Positions 1 through 8,658 of a stretch of DNA of 64,000 nucleotides are shown here, piece after piece. The number at the start of each line of letters is the position of its first letter. The first letter of the stretch is position 1. The notes under the pieces were generated by a model, which worked only from the letters and a program-made list of their open reading frames with translations, ran no database searches and was not told the origin of the DNA. This stretch comes from Flavobacterium aquidurense (GTDB taxonomy: Bacteria > Bacteroidota > Bacteroidia > Flavobacteriales > Flavobacteriaceae): NCBI GenBank assembly GCA_900107365.1, contig FNPS01000001.1, positions 806,001 through 870,000 on the forward strand. The letters run 5' to 3'. Position numbers and translations under genes: made by a program.

Positions 1-141
1 CAGGTTTTAACCTATCAGTCCACTGTAAGTATTGAATTCCCAGTAGCTTTTGAACTTATATCAAAAGCAGTACCCAATTATAATTCTGTTTTTGCTTCCA
101 ATTTCTACGGAAGTATTTGGCAACCTCCTCAAATAGCATAA
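1..141 (+). CDS. C-terminal end of a small DUF6660-like protein (partial)
   Basis: An open frame enters from the left edge and stops at 139-141, giving the last 46 residues of a protein that ends SIWQPPQIA. Small secreted proteins of the DUF6660 type, often found just before cus/czc permease genes in Flavobacteria, end in a similar Leu/Trp-Gln-Pro-Pro motif, so I assign it there by tail and position only. No catalytic or metal-binding residue is visible in this piece. The start lies outside the window. It is in the same direction as czcA, 105 bp upstream, so it may belong to the same metal-response unit. Confidence 0.55.
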   Translation, partial: QVLTYQSTVSIEFPVAFELISKAVPNYNSVFASNFYGSIWQPPQIA

Positions 142-181
142 TGATTCCGGTTTCGATGGCTATCGGAAATCGGTTAGAGCG

Positions 182-221
182 TTGTGGATTTTCCACAAAA
201 TGAATAGACAAACTTTGTCTA
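182..221. promoter_or_regulatory. Two small palindromes upstream of czcA
   Basis: In the 105-bp gap before czcA there is TTGTGGA-N3-TCCACAA (182-198) followed by TAGACAAA-C-TTTGTCTA (205-221). Both are perfect inverted repeats. They could be an operator for a metal-responsive regulator encoded elsewhere, or mRNA hairpins. An imperfect CGAT/ATCG palindrome also lies at about 148-170. No promoter match is obvious. Confidence 0.35.
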
Positions 222-246
222 ATTTCTCACGTCATTATATATTCAA

Positions 247-3200
247 ATGTTAGATAAAATTATACAGTTCAGTATAAAGAATAAGTTCTTTATATTGCTA
301 TTTACCCTTGTATTAATTGCCTGGGGAAGTTATTCGCTTAAAAATTTACCGTTAGATGCCTTACCTGATGTTACTAATAATCAGGTGCAAATTATTACGA
401 CAGCGCCTACTTTAGCCAGTCAGGAAGTCGAGCAACTAATTACGTATCCGTTGGAACAGGCAGTAAAAACGGTTCCGGATATTATAGAACTCCGTAGTAT
501 TTCACGCTTTGGATTGTCTGTCGTAACCGTCGTTTTTGAAGACGACGTCGATATTTATTGGGCCAGGGAACAAATATTTCAACGCTTAAAACAAGCCGAA
601 GAAAACATTCCTGCTTATGCCGGTTCGCCTGAATTGGCACCTATAACCACAGGTTTGGGAGAAATTTACCAATATGATGTTTATGCTAAAAAAGGTTATG
701 AAAACAAATATGATGCGATACAGTTAAGAACCATTCAGGATTGGATCATTATTCCGCAATTGCAGGGAATTAAAGGTGTCGCCGATATCAGTACCTGGGG
801 GGGAAAACTAAAACAATATGAAATTGCGGTCAACCCAAATACATTAAACAGTCTTGGCGTTACGATTACCGAAATTTTTGACGCTTTAGAAAAAAACAAT
901 CAAAATACCGGAGGAGCCTATATTGAAAAAGATCAATACGCCTATTTTATTCGTGGTGTCGGAATGGCGAAAGGTGTAAAAGACCTGGGAAATGTTGTGG
1001 TGAAAAATCGCAATGGTTCGCCCGTTTTAGTGCGTGATGTTGCCGAAGTTCGCGAAGGAATTGCACTGCGTTACGGGGCTTCAACCAAAGATGGAAAAGG
1101 AGAAATCGTTTCGGGTTTGGTTTTGATGTTGAAAGGAGAAAACTCCAGCGCAGTGGTGAATCGAATTCATGAAAGAATGGTTCAGATTAATAAAAGCCTG
1201 CCAGAAGGAGTTGTTGCGGAAGCCTTTATTGACAGAGGAAAATTGGTAGACAGTGCTATCGGGACAGTAACAAAAAACCTTTTGGAAGGAGCCTTAATCG
1301 TCATTTTTGTGCTGATTTTATTTCTGGGGAATTTACGTGCCGGATTGATCGTCGCTTCGGTTATTCCGTTAGCCATGCTTTTTGCTGTGATTTTGATGAA
1401 TGCTTTTGGTGTAAGCGGAAATTTAATGAGTCTCGGCGCGATCGATTTTGGAATTATTGTCGATGGTGCCGTTATTATAGTAGAAGCAACGATGCATCAT
1501 CTGCAAAAACTCAAAAGGAATAAGGATTTAACGCAAGACGAAATGGATGTTGAAGTTTACAATTCGGCTTCAAAAATCAGAAATAGTGCCGCTTTTGGAG
1601 AAATCATTATTCTAATCGTATATCTTCCTATTTTGGCTTTAATTGGTACCGAAGGCAAAATGTTCAAACCAATGGCAATGACCGTTGGGTTTGCCGTAAT
1701 TGGAGCCTTTTTACTTTCGTTGACATACGTGCCAATGATGAGCGCGTTATTCTTATCCAAAAATACAGAACACAAAGCCAATTTTAGTGACCGAATGATG
1801 GTTTGGCTGGAGAACTTATATACACCATTTTTAGAGAAAGCATTACAGTTTAAAAAGATAGTTTTGGGAATCTCAGTAGGTTTGTTTGCTGTCGCCTTAC
1901 TGGTTTTTAATAGTATGGGAGGCGAATTTATTCCGACTATTGAAGAAGGTGATTTGGCTATAAACGTATCTATTATGACCGGAAGTTCGCTTACGCAGAT
2001 GGTAGAAACGACAACAAAACTGGAAAAAATACTTAAAGATAAATTTCCGGAAATTAAAACGATAGTAGCCAAAATAGGTAGTGGAGAAATCCCAACCGAT
2101 CCGATGCCAATTGAAAGTGGCGATTTGATTATTGTTTTGAAAGACAAGAAAGAGTGGAAAGGCAAATACCATAACTGGGAAGATTTGGCCAATGCCATGA
2201 AAGAAGAAATGGAAGTGATTCCGGGCTCTAATATTGAGATTTCACAGCCTATCCAGATGCGCTTTAACGAATTGATGACAGGAAGCCGAAGTGATATTGC
2301 CATCAAAATTTTTGGAGATGATTTAGAGATTTTAGATGTTAAAGCAACGGAGTTAATTTCAAAGATTAAAAATATTGAAGGAATTGGAGATTTAAAAGCC
2401 GATAAAGTAACCGGTTTGCCGCAGATTACAATCAAATACGATTATAATAAAATCGCTTTATACGGATTGAATATTTCAGACATCAACCAAATCATTCGTT
2501 CGTCATTTGCAGGAGAAAGCGCCGGAAAAATCTATGAGGAAAGTAAAAGATTTGATGTAGTGGTGAGAATGAATCAGGACAATCGTGCTGATATTACCGA
2601 TGTGAGTAATTTGTTTATTCCGCTTCCAAACGGGCAACAGGTACCACTTTCACAAGTTGCTTCAGTTGATTATGAGCAAGGCCCGGTTCAGGTAACACGT
2701 GAAGACGGAAAACGAAGAATTACCGTTGGTCTAAACGTGCGCGGACGCGATATTAAAAGCGTTGTGGAAGAAATTCAGGAGCGATTAGTTCGGGATTTTA
2801 ATCTTCCTTCAGGGTATTACGTAACATACGGCGGACAATTTGAGAATTTAATCGAAGCCACAAACCGATTAATGGTCGCATTACCAATTGCTTTGGGATT
2901 GATCTTGATTTTGCTGTATCTGACTTTCAACAGTTTTAAACAAGCCGGGTTAATTTTTACTGCCATTCCGTTATCGGCAATTGGTGGGGTTTTTGCCCTT
3001 TGGATGCGAGGTATGCCGTTTAGTATTTCGGCCGGAATTGGTTTTATAGCCTTGTTCGGAATTGCTGTTTTAAACGGAATCGTTCTGATTTCGTATTTCA
3101 ATCAATTAAAAGCAGAAGGAATACTCGATCCGTTACAAAGAGTTTTAATCGGAACCAAAACCAGATTACGTCCCGTTTTAATGACAGCAGCCGTAGCTTC

Positions 3201-3390
3201 TTTGGGATTTTTGCCAATGGCATTGTCAACAAGCGGTGGGGCAGAGGTACAGAAGCCTTTGGCAACCGTTGTTATTGGAGGTTTGGTTTCAGCGACATTA
3301 TTGACATTAATTGTTCTGCCGATTCTGTATTTACTATTGGAGCGTGGACTTAACCGCAAAGAGCGCAAAGATTTACGCAATGAACGCTAA
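247..3390 (+). CDS. czcA: CzcA/CusA-type heavy-metal RND efflux permease
   Basis: Inner-membrane proton-driven permease of the HME-RND family, 1047 residues, the usual family length. It has the duplicated RND plan: a first membrane helix near residues 10-30, a large periplasmic loop, helices from about 340, then a second half. The helix-4 signature is DFGIIVDGAV with D400, D406 and E413; their 6- and 7-residue spacing matches the charged residues known to matter in CzcA. This separates it from the DD-type HAE pump at 30619. Substrate is probably Zn/Cd/Co rather than Cu because the island ends in a Zn/Cd-type P-ATPase and CzcB is His-rich; this is inference. The last dozen codons lie in an intergenic-type repeat (3350-3391), giving a basic tail NRKERKDLRNER. 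czcC starts 17 bp later. Confidence 0.93.
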   Translation: MLDKIIQFSIKNKFFILLFTLVLIAWGSYSLKNLPLDALPDVTNNQVQIITTAPTLASQEVEQLITYPLEQAVKTVPDIIELRSISRFGLSVVTVVFEDDVDIYWAREQIFQRLKQAEENIPAYAGSPELAPITTGLGEIYQYDVYAKKGYENKYDAIQLRTIQDWIIIPQLQGIKGVADISTWGGKLKQYEIAVNPNTLNSLGVTITEIFDALEKNNQNTGGAYIEKDQYAYFIRGVGMAKGVKDLGNVVVKNRNGSPVLVRDVAEVREGIALRYGASTKDGKGEIVSGLVLMLKGENSSAVVNRIHERMVQINKSLPEGVVAEAFIDRGKLVDSAIGTVTKNLLEGALIVIFVLILFLGNLRAGLIVASVIPLAMLFAVILMNAFGVSGNLMSLGAIDFGIIVDGAVIIVEATMHHLQKLKRNKDLTQDEMDVEVYNSASKIRNSAAFGEIIILIVYLPILALIGTEGKMFKPMAMTVGFAVIGAFLLSLTYVPMMSALFLSKNTEHKANFSDRMMVWLENLYTPFLEKALQFKKIVLGISVGLFAVALLVFNSMGGEFIPTIEEGDLAINVSIMTGSSLTQMVETTTKLEKILKDKFPEIKTIVAKIGSGEIPTDPMPIESGDLIIVLKDKKEWKGKYHNWEDLANAMKEEMEVIPGSNIEISQPIQMRFNELMTGSRSDIAIKIFGDDLEILDVKATELISKIKNIEGIGDLKADKVTGLPQITIKYDYNKIALYGLNISDINQIIRSSFAGESAGKIYEESKRFDVVVRMNQDNRADITDVSNLFIPLPNGQQVPLSQVASVDYEQGPVQVTREDGKRRITVGLNVRGRDIKSVVEEIQERLVRDFNLPSGYYVTYGGQFENLIEATNRLMVALPIALGLILILLYLTFNSFKQAGLIFTAIPLSAIGGVFALWMRGMPFSISAGIGFIALFGIAVLNGIVLISYFNQLKAEGILDPLQRVLIGTKTRLRPVLMTAAVASLGFLPMALSTSGGAEVQKPLATVVIGGLVSATLLTLIVLPILYLLLERGLNRKERKDLRNER

Positions 3391-3391
3391 G
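3350..3391 (+). repeat. Intergenic-type GCAAAG repeat forming the end of czcA
   Basis: The sequence starting TTAACCGCAAAGAGCG and continuing with AAAGATTTACGCAATGAACG belongs to the repeat family also seen at 3441-3484, 4680-4740, 5940-5980 and 54709-54832. Here it supplies the last codons and the stop of czcA. Confidence 0.7.
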
Positions 3392-3406
3392 TAAAAATTA
3401 AAGAAA

Positions 3407-4654
3407 ATGAAAAACTCAACATATATATTCAGCCCAAACCCCTTCGCGAACTTCGCGCAAAAAACCTTGCGCACTTTGCGGTTAGGAACGTTCCTATTAG
3501 TCGGTACGTTTGCACAAGCCCAACAATCCATCAGCTTAGAAAAAGCAATAGAACTAGCCAAAACAAACAACATCGACTTAAAAATTGCCGATAAAGAAAT
3601 TGAAAAACAAACCGTTCTTAAAAAGACCGCTTTTCAGGCAGAGCCGCTTCAGGTTCAGTATCAGGGTGGGCAGTTTAATAGTGCCGATTTTGATCATAAT
3701 GTGTCCATTCAGCAATACTTTCCAATCGGGAATATTACAAAAGCGAATCGTCAATTGCAGGAAGAATTAGTAAAACTGGCCGAAAAACGAAAAGCATTAT
3801 CGTCTTATGAAATTGAAAAAGCGGTAACATTGGCGTATTATCAATATCTGTATGGCGTTTCGATTCAGCAATTAAACTCGGAATTAAATGAAATTTACAC
3901 CAAATTTTTAAAGAATGCCGAATTGCGTTTTCAAACCGGAGAAAGCGGAAACATTGAAGTGATCAGTGCAAAAGCAAAAGTAAAAGAAATTGAAACACAG
4001 AAAGCACAATTGGAATATGACTTGGCCATTTACCAAAAACAATTGCAATTTTTTGTTCAGACAGATGAAAACATAATTCCCGATGAAAAAACGGCTTTAA
4101 AATACTCTGTAGTGACGCAAGAAAATTCGAAGGCAGAAGGTTTATTGACGGACTACTATCAACAACAGATTTCGGTTTATCAGAAGGAAACCAATACTTA
4201 CAAAGCAATGCGAACTCCAAAACTGGGAGTGGGTTATTTTGCTCAAAGTATCAACACTGATTGGTTGTTTCAGGGTTTTACGGCAGGCTTGCAAATTCCG
4301 TTGTTTGGCGGAGTAAATTCGGCGAAAGCCAAAGCATCTGAGATTAGTATTTCACAGTCGCAATTGGCTTTGGATAAAAGTAAATTAACGCTAAACCTTC
4401 AACAGCAAGAATTACAAAACAATTTTGCAAAACAGCAAAAAGCACTCGATTATTACCAGAATGAAGGTTTGCAATATGCCGATCAGATTATCAGCACAGC
4501 TCAAAAAAGTTATGCCAATGGTGATATGAGTTATTGGTCGTACATCAGTTTTTTAAATCAGGCGATTGATATTAAAAAACAATATGCCGAGGCGACTCAT
4601 AACTTTAACCAAAGCGCTATCGAACTTCAATTTCCAACTATCAAAAATTATTAA
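3407..4654 (+). CDS. czcC: TolC-family outer-membrane efflux protein, CzcC type
   Basis: Outer-membrane channel of the tripartite metal pump, 415 residues, within the CzcC/CusC range. After the N-terminal export signal (cleavage likely near AQAQQ, residues 37-41) comes the outer membrane efflux pattern, starting ISLEKAIELAKTNN and including repeated long amphipathic helices rich in Gln/Lys/Ala and an FxTGESG turn (about residues 175-181) typical of the family. It has no lipobox, unlike the OprM-type protein at 33806. It follows czcA by 16 bp and ends 4 bp before czcB, so the three genes are one operon. The n-region of the signal peptide (residues about 12-26) is encoded by a copy of the GCAAAG repeat. 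Confidence 0.9.
   Translation: MKNSTYIFSPNPFANFAQKTLRTLRLGTFLLVGTFAQAQQSISLEKAIELAKTNNIDLKIADKEIEKQTVLKKTAFQAEPLQVQYQGGQFNSADFDHNVSIQQYFPIGNITKANRQLQEELVKLAEKRKALSSYEIEKAVTLAYYQYLYGVSIQQLNSELNEIYTKFLKNAELRFQTGESGNIEVISAKAKVKEIETQKAQLEYDLAIYQKQLQFFVQTDENIIPDEKTALKYSVVTQENSKAEGLLTDYYQQQISVYQKETNTYKAMRTPKLGVGYFAQSINTDWLFQGFTAGLQIPLFGGVNSAKAKASEISISQSQLALDKSKLTLNLQQQELQNNFAKQQKALDYYQNEGLQYADQIISTAQKSYANGDMSYWSYISFLNQAIDIKKQYAEATHNFNQSAIELQFPTIKNY
3441..3484 (+). repeat. GCAAAG-family repeat inside the czcC signal peptide
   Basis: CGCGAACTTCGCGCAA followed by CTTGCGCACTTTGCGGTTA, the inverse orientation of the repeat at the end of czcA. It encodes residues of about PFANFAQKTLRTLRL in the leader of CzcC. 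Confidence 0.7.
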
Positions 4655-4658
4655 AAAA

Positions 4659-5906
4659 ATGAAAAATAGACTAAGTAATTTAACCGCAATCCCGATAGCT
4701 ATCGGGAGCAAAGGTTTTACGCAAAGTTCGCAAAGGATAGCAGCCTACAGCTTATTGCTTATAGCCTATAGCGTACTAATAAGCTGTAATGAAAAGAAAG
4801 AGGAAGAAACGCATGAAGAAGAAAAATCATCTACAGAAGTTGCTTTAACGGCTTCTCAATATAAAACTATTGGCATTGAAACGGGTTTTGTAGAAAACAG
4901 AAATCTCAATAAAGTAATTAAAGCAAACGGGTACACAACCGTTCCACCGCAAAATTCTGCTGAAGTTTCGACTTTAATTGGCGGAACTGTGAAAGATATT
5001 TTTGTTCTGGAAGGCACTTTTGTGAATAAAGGGAAAGTTTTGGCTACGATTCAAAATTTAGAAGTGATTGAAATGCAGGAAGAATACCATTCGGCTACAG
5101 CCAATATCGAATATTTGCAATTGGAATACAATCGCCAGAAAACATTGAGTGATGAAAATGTAAATCCGAGGAAAACTTTTCAGGAAGTAAAAGCAAAACT
5201 GGCAGCAGAAAGAGCAAAAGCACAGGCAGCGAAAAATAAACTGGAAGCGTTGCATGTAAGCACAAAAGGAAGTACTTCACTAGTACCCATTGTAGCTCCA
5301 ATAAGTGGTTACGTTGGTAAAATAAGCATTGCAAAAGGTGCTTATGCCCAAACCGGAGTTTCGTTGTTTGAAGTGGTTGATAACAGCCAAATGCATTTGG
5401 ATCTCAATGTTTATGAGAAAGATTTAGGATCTATTTCACTAGGTCAGGTAATTGATTTTGTATTGACGAATCAATCGAATAAATCAATTAAAGGAAAGAT
5501 ATTCGGAATCAATAAATCCTTTTCAAATGAAAGCAAAACGGTTGCTGTTCACGCTAAAATCGAATCGGCAGATGCGAAAGGATTAATTCCGGGAATGTAT
5601 GTTTCGGCGAATATTAATATCACAAACGCTACTGTTCCTGCTTTACCAAAAGACGCTGTGGTTCGAAATGCCGATAAGTATTTTGTTTTTGTTGAAGAAG
5701 ACGAACACAAAGAGAAATCGGAGAATAAAGAAAATCACGAGAAAGAAATTCATTTTAAAGCCATAGAAGTAATTCCCGGAACGACAGATTTAGGTTTTAC
5801 AGAAGTGAAGTTTGTTGATGAAATTGCACCAAATGCTAAAATTGTTACGGAAGGAGCTTTTTATTTATTATCTGCGATGAAAGGCGGAGGCGAACATGAG
5901 CATTAA
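4659..5906 (+). CDS. czcB: CzcB-type membrane fusion protein (lipoprotein)
   Basis: Periplasmic adaptor linking CzcA to CzcC, 415 residues. The first ATG after the czcC stop (4659) gives a long leader ending LIS-C43, a lipobox, so the mature protein is membrane anchored. A barrel/lipoyl part follows (LIGGTVKDIFVLEGTFVNKG, then PIVAPISGYVGKISIAKGAYAQTG), enclosing a helical hairpin at about residues 140-195. Near residues 345-365 lies a Glu/His/Lys-rich stretch (EEDEHKEKSE...HEKEIHF) and the protein ends GGGEHEH, plausible metal-contact segments. The leader (residues about 8-43) is encoded entirely by repeat families: a GCAAAG copy, the palindrome TCCCGATAGCTATCGGGA, and heptamers read as AYSLLLI/AYSVLIS. 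An upstream in-frame ATG at 4566 lies inside czcC and is unlikely. Confidence 0.9.
   Translation: MKNRLSNLTAIPIAIGSKGFTQSSQRIAAYSLLLIAYSVLISCNEKKEEETHEEEKSSTEVALTASQYKTIGIETGFVENRNLNKVIKANGYTTVPPQNSAEVSTLIGGTVKDIFVLEGTFVNKGKVLATIQNLEVIEMQEEYHSATANIEYLQLEYNRQKTLSDENVNPRKTFQEVKAKLAAERAKAQAAKNKLEALHVSTKGSTSLVPIVAPISGYVGKISIAKGAYAQTGVSLFEVVDNSQMHLDLNVYEKDLGSISLGQVIDFVLTNQSNKSIKGKIFGINKSFSNESKTVAVHAKIESADAKGLIPGMYVSANINITNATVPALPKDAVVRNADKYFVFVEEDEHKEKSENKENHEKEIHFKAIEVIPGTTDLGFTEVKFVDEIAPNAKIVTEGAFYLLSAMKGGGEHEH
4680..4777 (+). repeat. Composite repeat encoding the CzcB leader
   Basis: Three repeat families in a row. The GCAAAG repeat (4680-4740) is interrupted by the perfect 18-bp palindrome TCCCGATAGCTATCGGGA (4690-4707). 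Heptamers follow: GCCTACA, GCTTATT, GCTTATA, GCCTATA, GCGTACT (4743-4777). The heptamer type recurs in the intergenic array at 23984-24210. All lie inside the czcB reading frame. Confidence 0.85.
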
Positions 5907-6129
5907 AATAGTTTTCTTTGTTTAAGGTTTCAAGTTTCAAGTTGAGAAACTTTGCGACTTAGCGCCTTTGCGCGATTAAATAAAAAAATATTAGATAAAA
6001 ACAATTGTCGTAAAATATGTAACTTTAGAAAGTGTTTCATTTAGAACGTGGATGACGCGGATTTTAGATCCAATCCAGGCATCAACATAAAACCTGAAAC
6101 CTGAAACAAAATAAACTTGAAACTTCCCT
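5907..6129 (+). other. Gap with repeats and possible promoter before the P-type ATPase
   Basis: Contains a TTTCAAGTTTCAAGTT-like repeat, a GCAAAG-family copy (about 5940-5980), and near 6085-6120 a run of AACCTGAAACCTGAAAC type. A weak TAACTTTA near 6019-6026 resembles a Bacteroidota -7 box (TAnnTTTG), so the ATPase may have its own promoter. Confidence 0.4.
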
Positions 6130-8124
6130 ATGGAACATACAGAAGAAAAAATAATAAAAAAGAAAACAAATCAATCCGGTTGCTGTTCAGCACACGAAGA
6201 ACACCATCATACCGACGATGACGGGCACGATCACGATCACGATCACGAACATAATGCAGATGGAAATGTATTTCAAATGTTTCTTCCTGCAATAATTTCT
6301 TTTATTTTATTGCTCATCGGAATTGGGTTTGATAATTATTTTCCACAAAGCTGGTTTTCCGGTTATGTTAGAATTGGATGGTATATTATCGCTTATTTGC
6401 CAGTTGGAATTCCGGTTTTGAAAGAAGCTTATGAAAGCATTACAAAAGGTGATGTCTTTTCAGAATTTTTCCTGATGTGTATTGCCACGATCGGTGCTTT
6501 TGCTATTGGAGAATATCCTGAAGGCGTTGCGGTTATGCTGTTTTACACTATTGGTGAAAACTTTCAGGGATTGGCAGTTAGCAGGGCAAAATCAAACATT
6601 AAGAGTTTATTAGATCAACGTCCGGACGAAGTAAATATCATTGAAAATAATGTGGCGACAAAAGTCAAAGCGGCTGATGTTAAAATAGGAGCGATTATTC
6701 AGCTTAAAGCGGGAGAAAAATTAGGTTTAGACGGAGAATTATTATCTGATACCGCTTCGTTTAATACCGCTGCACTTACAGGTGAAAGTAAACCTGCAAC
6801 AAAAGTAAAAGGAGAAACCGTTTTAGCGGGAATGATTAACGGAAATACCATAGCACAGGTAAAGGTTACGACCGATTATAAAGACAGTAAATTGTCCAGA
6901 ATCCTTGAAATGGTTCAGAATGCCACCACTAAAAAAGCACCGGCTGAATTGTTTATCCGAAAATTTGCCAAAATTTATACGCCTATTGTCGTGTATTTGG
7001 CCATTGCAATTTGTTTGCTTCCAATGCTTTTTGTGGATCATTATATCTTTAGCGATTGGCTGTACAGGGCTTTGGTTTTTCTGGTAATTTCTTGTCCTTG
7101 TGCCTTAGTTATCAGTATTCCGCTTGGGTATTTTGGTGGAATTGGAGCTGCGAGTAAAAACGGAATTCTCTTTAAAGGAAGTAATTTCCTGGACAGTATT
7201 TCGACGATTCAAAATGTTGTAATGGATAAAACCGGCACCATGACCGAAGGTGTTTTTAAGGTACAGGAAGTTATTATTTCAGAGGATTTAGATAAAGAAG
7301 AAATTCTGAAATTAGTCAATGCTTTAGAAAGCCAGAGTACACATCCGGTGGCGACGGCTATTCATAATCATGTTGGAGCGATAGATTCTTCGATTGAATT
7401 GAAAAATGTAGAAGAAATTTCAGGACACGGATTAAAAGCGGAAATAAACGGAAAAGAACTTCATGTGGGGAATTTCAAATTAATGGATAAATTCAATATT
7501 AAATATGATTTGGATCCCAATTCGGTGATTTACACTACGATTGCTATCGCTTATGATAAGAAGTTTGCCGGCTATTTAACCATCGCAGATGAAATAAAAG
7601 AAGATGCTCAGGAAACGGTAAGTAAACTAAAAGCATTAGGAGTTAAAGTAACAATGCTGAGCGGCGATAAAACCAATGTGGTACAATTTGTGGCAGATAA
7701 ACTCGGAATTACAAATGCTTTTGGGGATTTGCTTCCGGAAGATAAAGTCAATAAACTAAACGATATTAAAGCCAAAAATCAAACCGTAGCTTTTGTTGGC
7801 GATGGTGTAAATGATGCACCTGTTATTGCCTTAAGCACAGTTGGAATTGCGATGGGAGGTTTAGGAAGCGATGCCACGATCGAAACCGCTGATATCGTTA
7901 TCCAGGATGATAAACCAAGCAAAATTCCGATGGCAATTAACATCGGAAAACAAACTAAAAAAATTGTCTGGCAAAATATTACCTTGGCTTTTGTAGTAAA
8001 AGCTTTTGTATTGATTCTAGGTGCAGGCGGACTTGCAACCATGTGGGAAGCTGTTTTTGCTGATGTTGGAGTGGCGCTGTTGGCGATATTAAATGCGGTT
8101 AGAATTCAGAAAATGAAGTTTTAA
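6130..8124 (+). CDS. Zn/Cd/Co/Pb-type P1B ATPase
   Basis: ATP-driven exporter moving a soft divalent metal from cytoplasm to periplasm, where the Czc pump could take it further. 664 residues. The N-terminus has no CXXC metal-binding domain; instead it has a Cys-Cys pair and a His/Asp-rich run (residues about 18-42). Visible motifs: TGES at 217-220 (actuator), CPC at 322-324 in the transport helix, DKTGT with phosphorylated D366, STHPVAT (nucleotide-binding HP), and GDGVNDAP around 557-564. All catalytic residues are present, so it should be active. The CPC motif and His-rich start fit ZntA/CadA-type proteins better than CopA, but metal choice is inferred. A hairpin terminator follows at 8149-8178. 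Confidence 0.92.
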   Translation: MEHTEEKIIKKKTNQSGCCSAHEEHHHTDDDGHDHDHDHEHNADGNVFQMFLPAIISFILLLIGIGFDNYFPQSWFSGYVRIGWYIIAYLPVGIPVLKEAYESITKGDVFSEFFLMCIATIGAFAIGEYPEGVAVMLFYTIGENFQGLAVSRAKSNIKSLLDQRPDEVNIIENNVATKVKAADVKIGAIIQLKAGEKLGLDGELLSDTASFNTAALTGESKPATKVKGETVLAGMINGNTIAQVKVTTDYKDSKLSRILEMVQNATTKKAPAELFIRKFAKIYTPIVVYLAIAICLLPMLFVDHYIFSDWLYRALVFLVISCPCALVISIPLGYFGGIGAASKNGILFKGSNFLDSISTIQNVVMDKTGTMTEGVFKVQEVIISEDLDKEEILKLVNALESQSTHPVATAIHNHVGAIDSSIELKNVEEISGHGLKAEINGKELHVGNFKLMDKFNIKYDLDPNSVIYTTIAIAYDKKFAGYLTIADEIKEDAQETVSKLKALGVKVTMLSGDKTNVVQFVADKLGITNAFGDLLPEDKVNKLNDIKAKNQTVAFVGDGVNDAPVIALSTVGIAMGGLGSDATIETADIVIQDDKPSKIPMAINIGKQTKKIVWQNITLAFVVKAFVLILGAGGLATMWEAVFADVGVALLAILNAVRIQKMKF

Positions 8125-8148
8125 TAATTTCAAAGTGACGAAAAATTG

Positions 8149-8178
8149 AAGCCCAACTCATTAATTTGAATTGGGCTT
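8149..8178. terminator. Bidirectional terminator
   Basis: AAGCCCAA (8149-8156) and TTGGGCTT (8171-8178) form an 8-bp stem between convergent genes. It has T-rich sequence on the + side and A-rich sequence on the other side (AAAAA at 8141-8145), so it can serve both. Confidence 0.75.
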
Positions 8179-8194
8179 TCTAATTTTGTTAAAA

Positions 8195-8593
8195 TTATTT
8201 CTTCAAATGTTTAGGTTCCTGAATTTCTCCGTTGCCGAAAGACCAATTCTCTAAACCATTATTTTCCAGTACAACAATAATAACATTATTGATCAAAATT
8301 GCTGTAGAAGATGAAATTCTGGTCGCAATCTGATGGTATAATTTCTTTTTCTGTTCCAAAGTTCTGCCTTGTCCGGCAATAATCTGAACGTAAATTATTT
8401 CTTCAGAATGGGAAATGCCGAGGTAACTCTCGGGATATTTTATTTGATGAGTTTCTAATTCTTCTATAACATGAAAATAATCAGCTGCAGGAATATGAAA
8501 TTCTTCGATCAAAGATTGATGAATTGCTTCTGAAATAGTATTTTTTGTTTCTAATGAAAGTTTCTTTGGAAGACTGATTCTGACAAACGGCAT
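8195..8593 (-). CDS. Tautomerase-superfamily protein
   Basis: 132 residues starting MPFVRISLP: Pro after the initiator Met is the catalytic base of the 4-oxalocrotonate tautomerase superfamily, exposed when Met is removed. The middle (IYVQIIAGQGRTLEQKKKLYHQI) fits the second beta-strand/helix unit of the longer, tautomerase_2-like proteins. The physiological substrate cannot be told from sequence. It is convergent with the P-type ATPase and 65 bp downstream of the VOC gene on the same strand, so the two might be co-transcribed. Confidence 0.75.
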   Translation of the reverse strand: MPFVRISLPKKLSLETKNTISEAIHQSLIEEFHIPAADYFHVIEELETHQIKYPESYLGISHSEEIIYVQIIAGQGRTLEQKKKLYHQIATRISSSTAILINNVIIVVLENNGLENWSFGNGEIQEPKHLKK

Positions 8594-8658
8594 TTTTGTG
8601 TGTGTTTTGTTTTCTGTAAAAATAAAGAATAGTAAACTTTTAAAAATAAGAAAACGTC

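Noticed and set aside
1557..2435. 292-codon open frame antisense to czcA
   Set aside because: It lies wholly inside a clear RND permease gene; its translation is Ser/Ile-rich without any family pattern, as expected for an antisense frame.
4566..4658. Longer start for czcB inside czcC
   Set aside because: It would put 31 polar residues before the lipoprotein signal and overlaps czcC; the ATG at 4659 follows the czcC stop by 4 bp.
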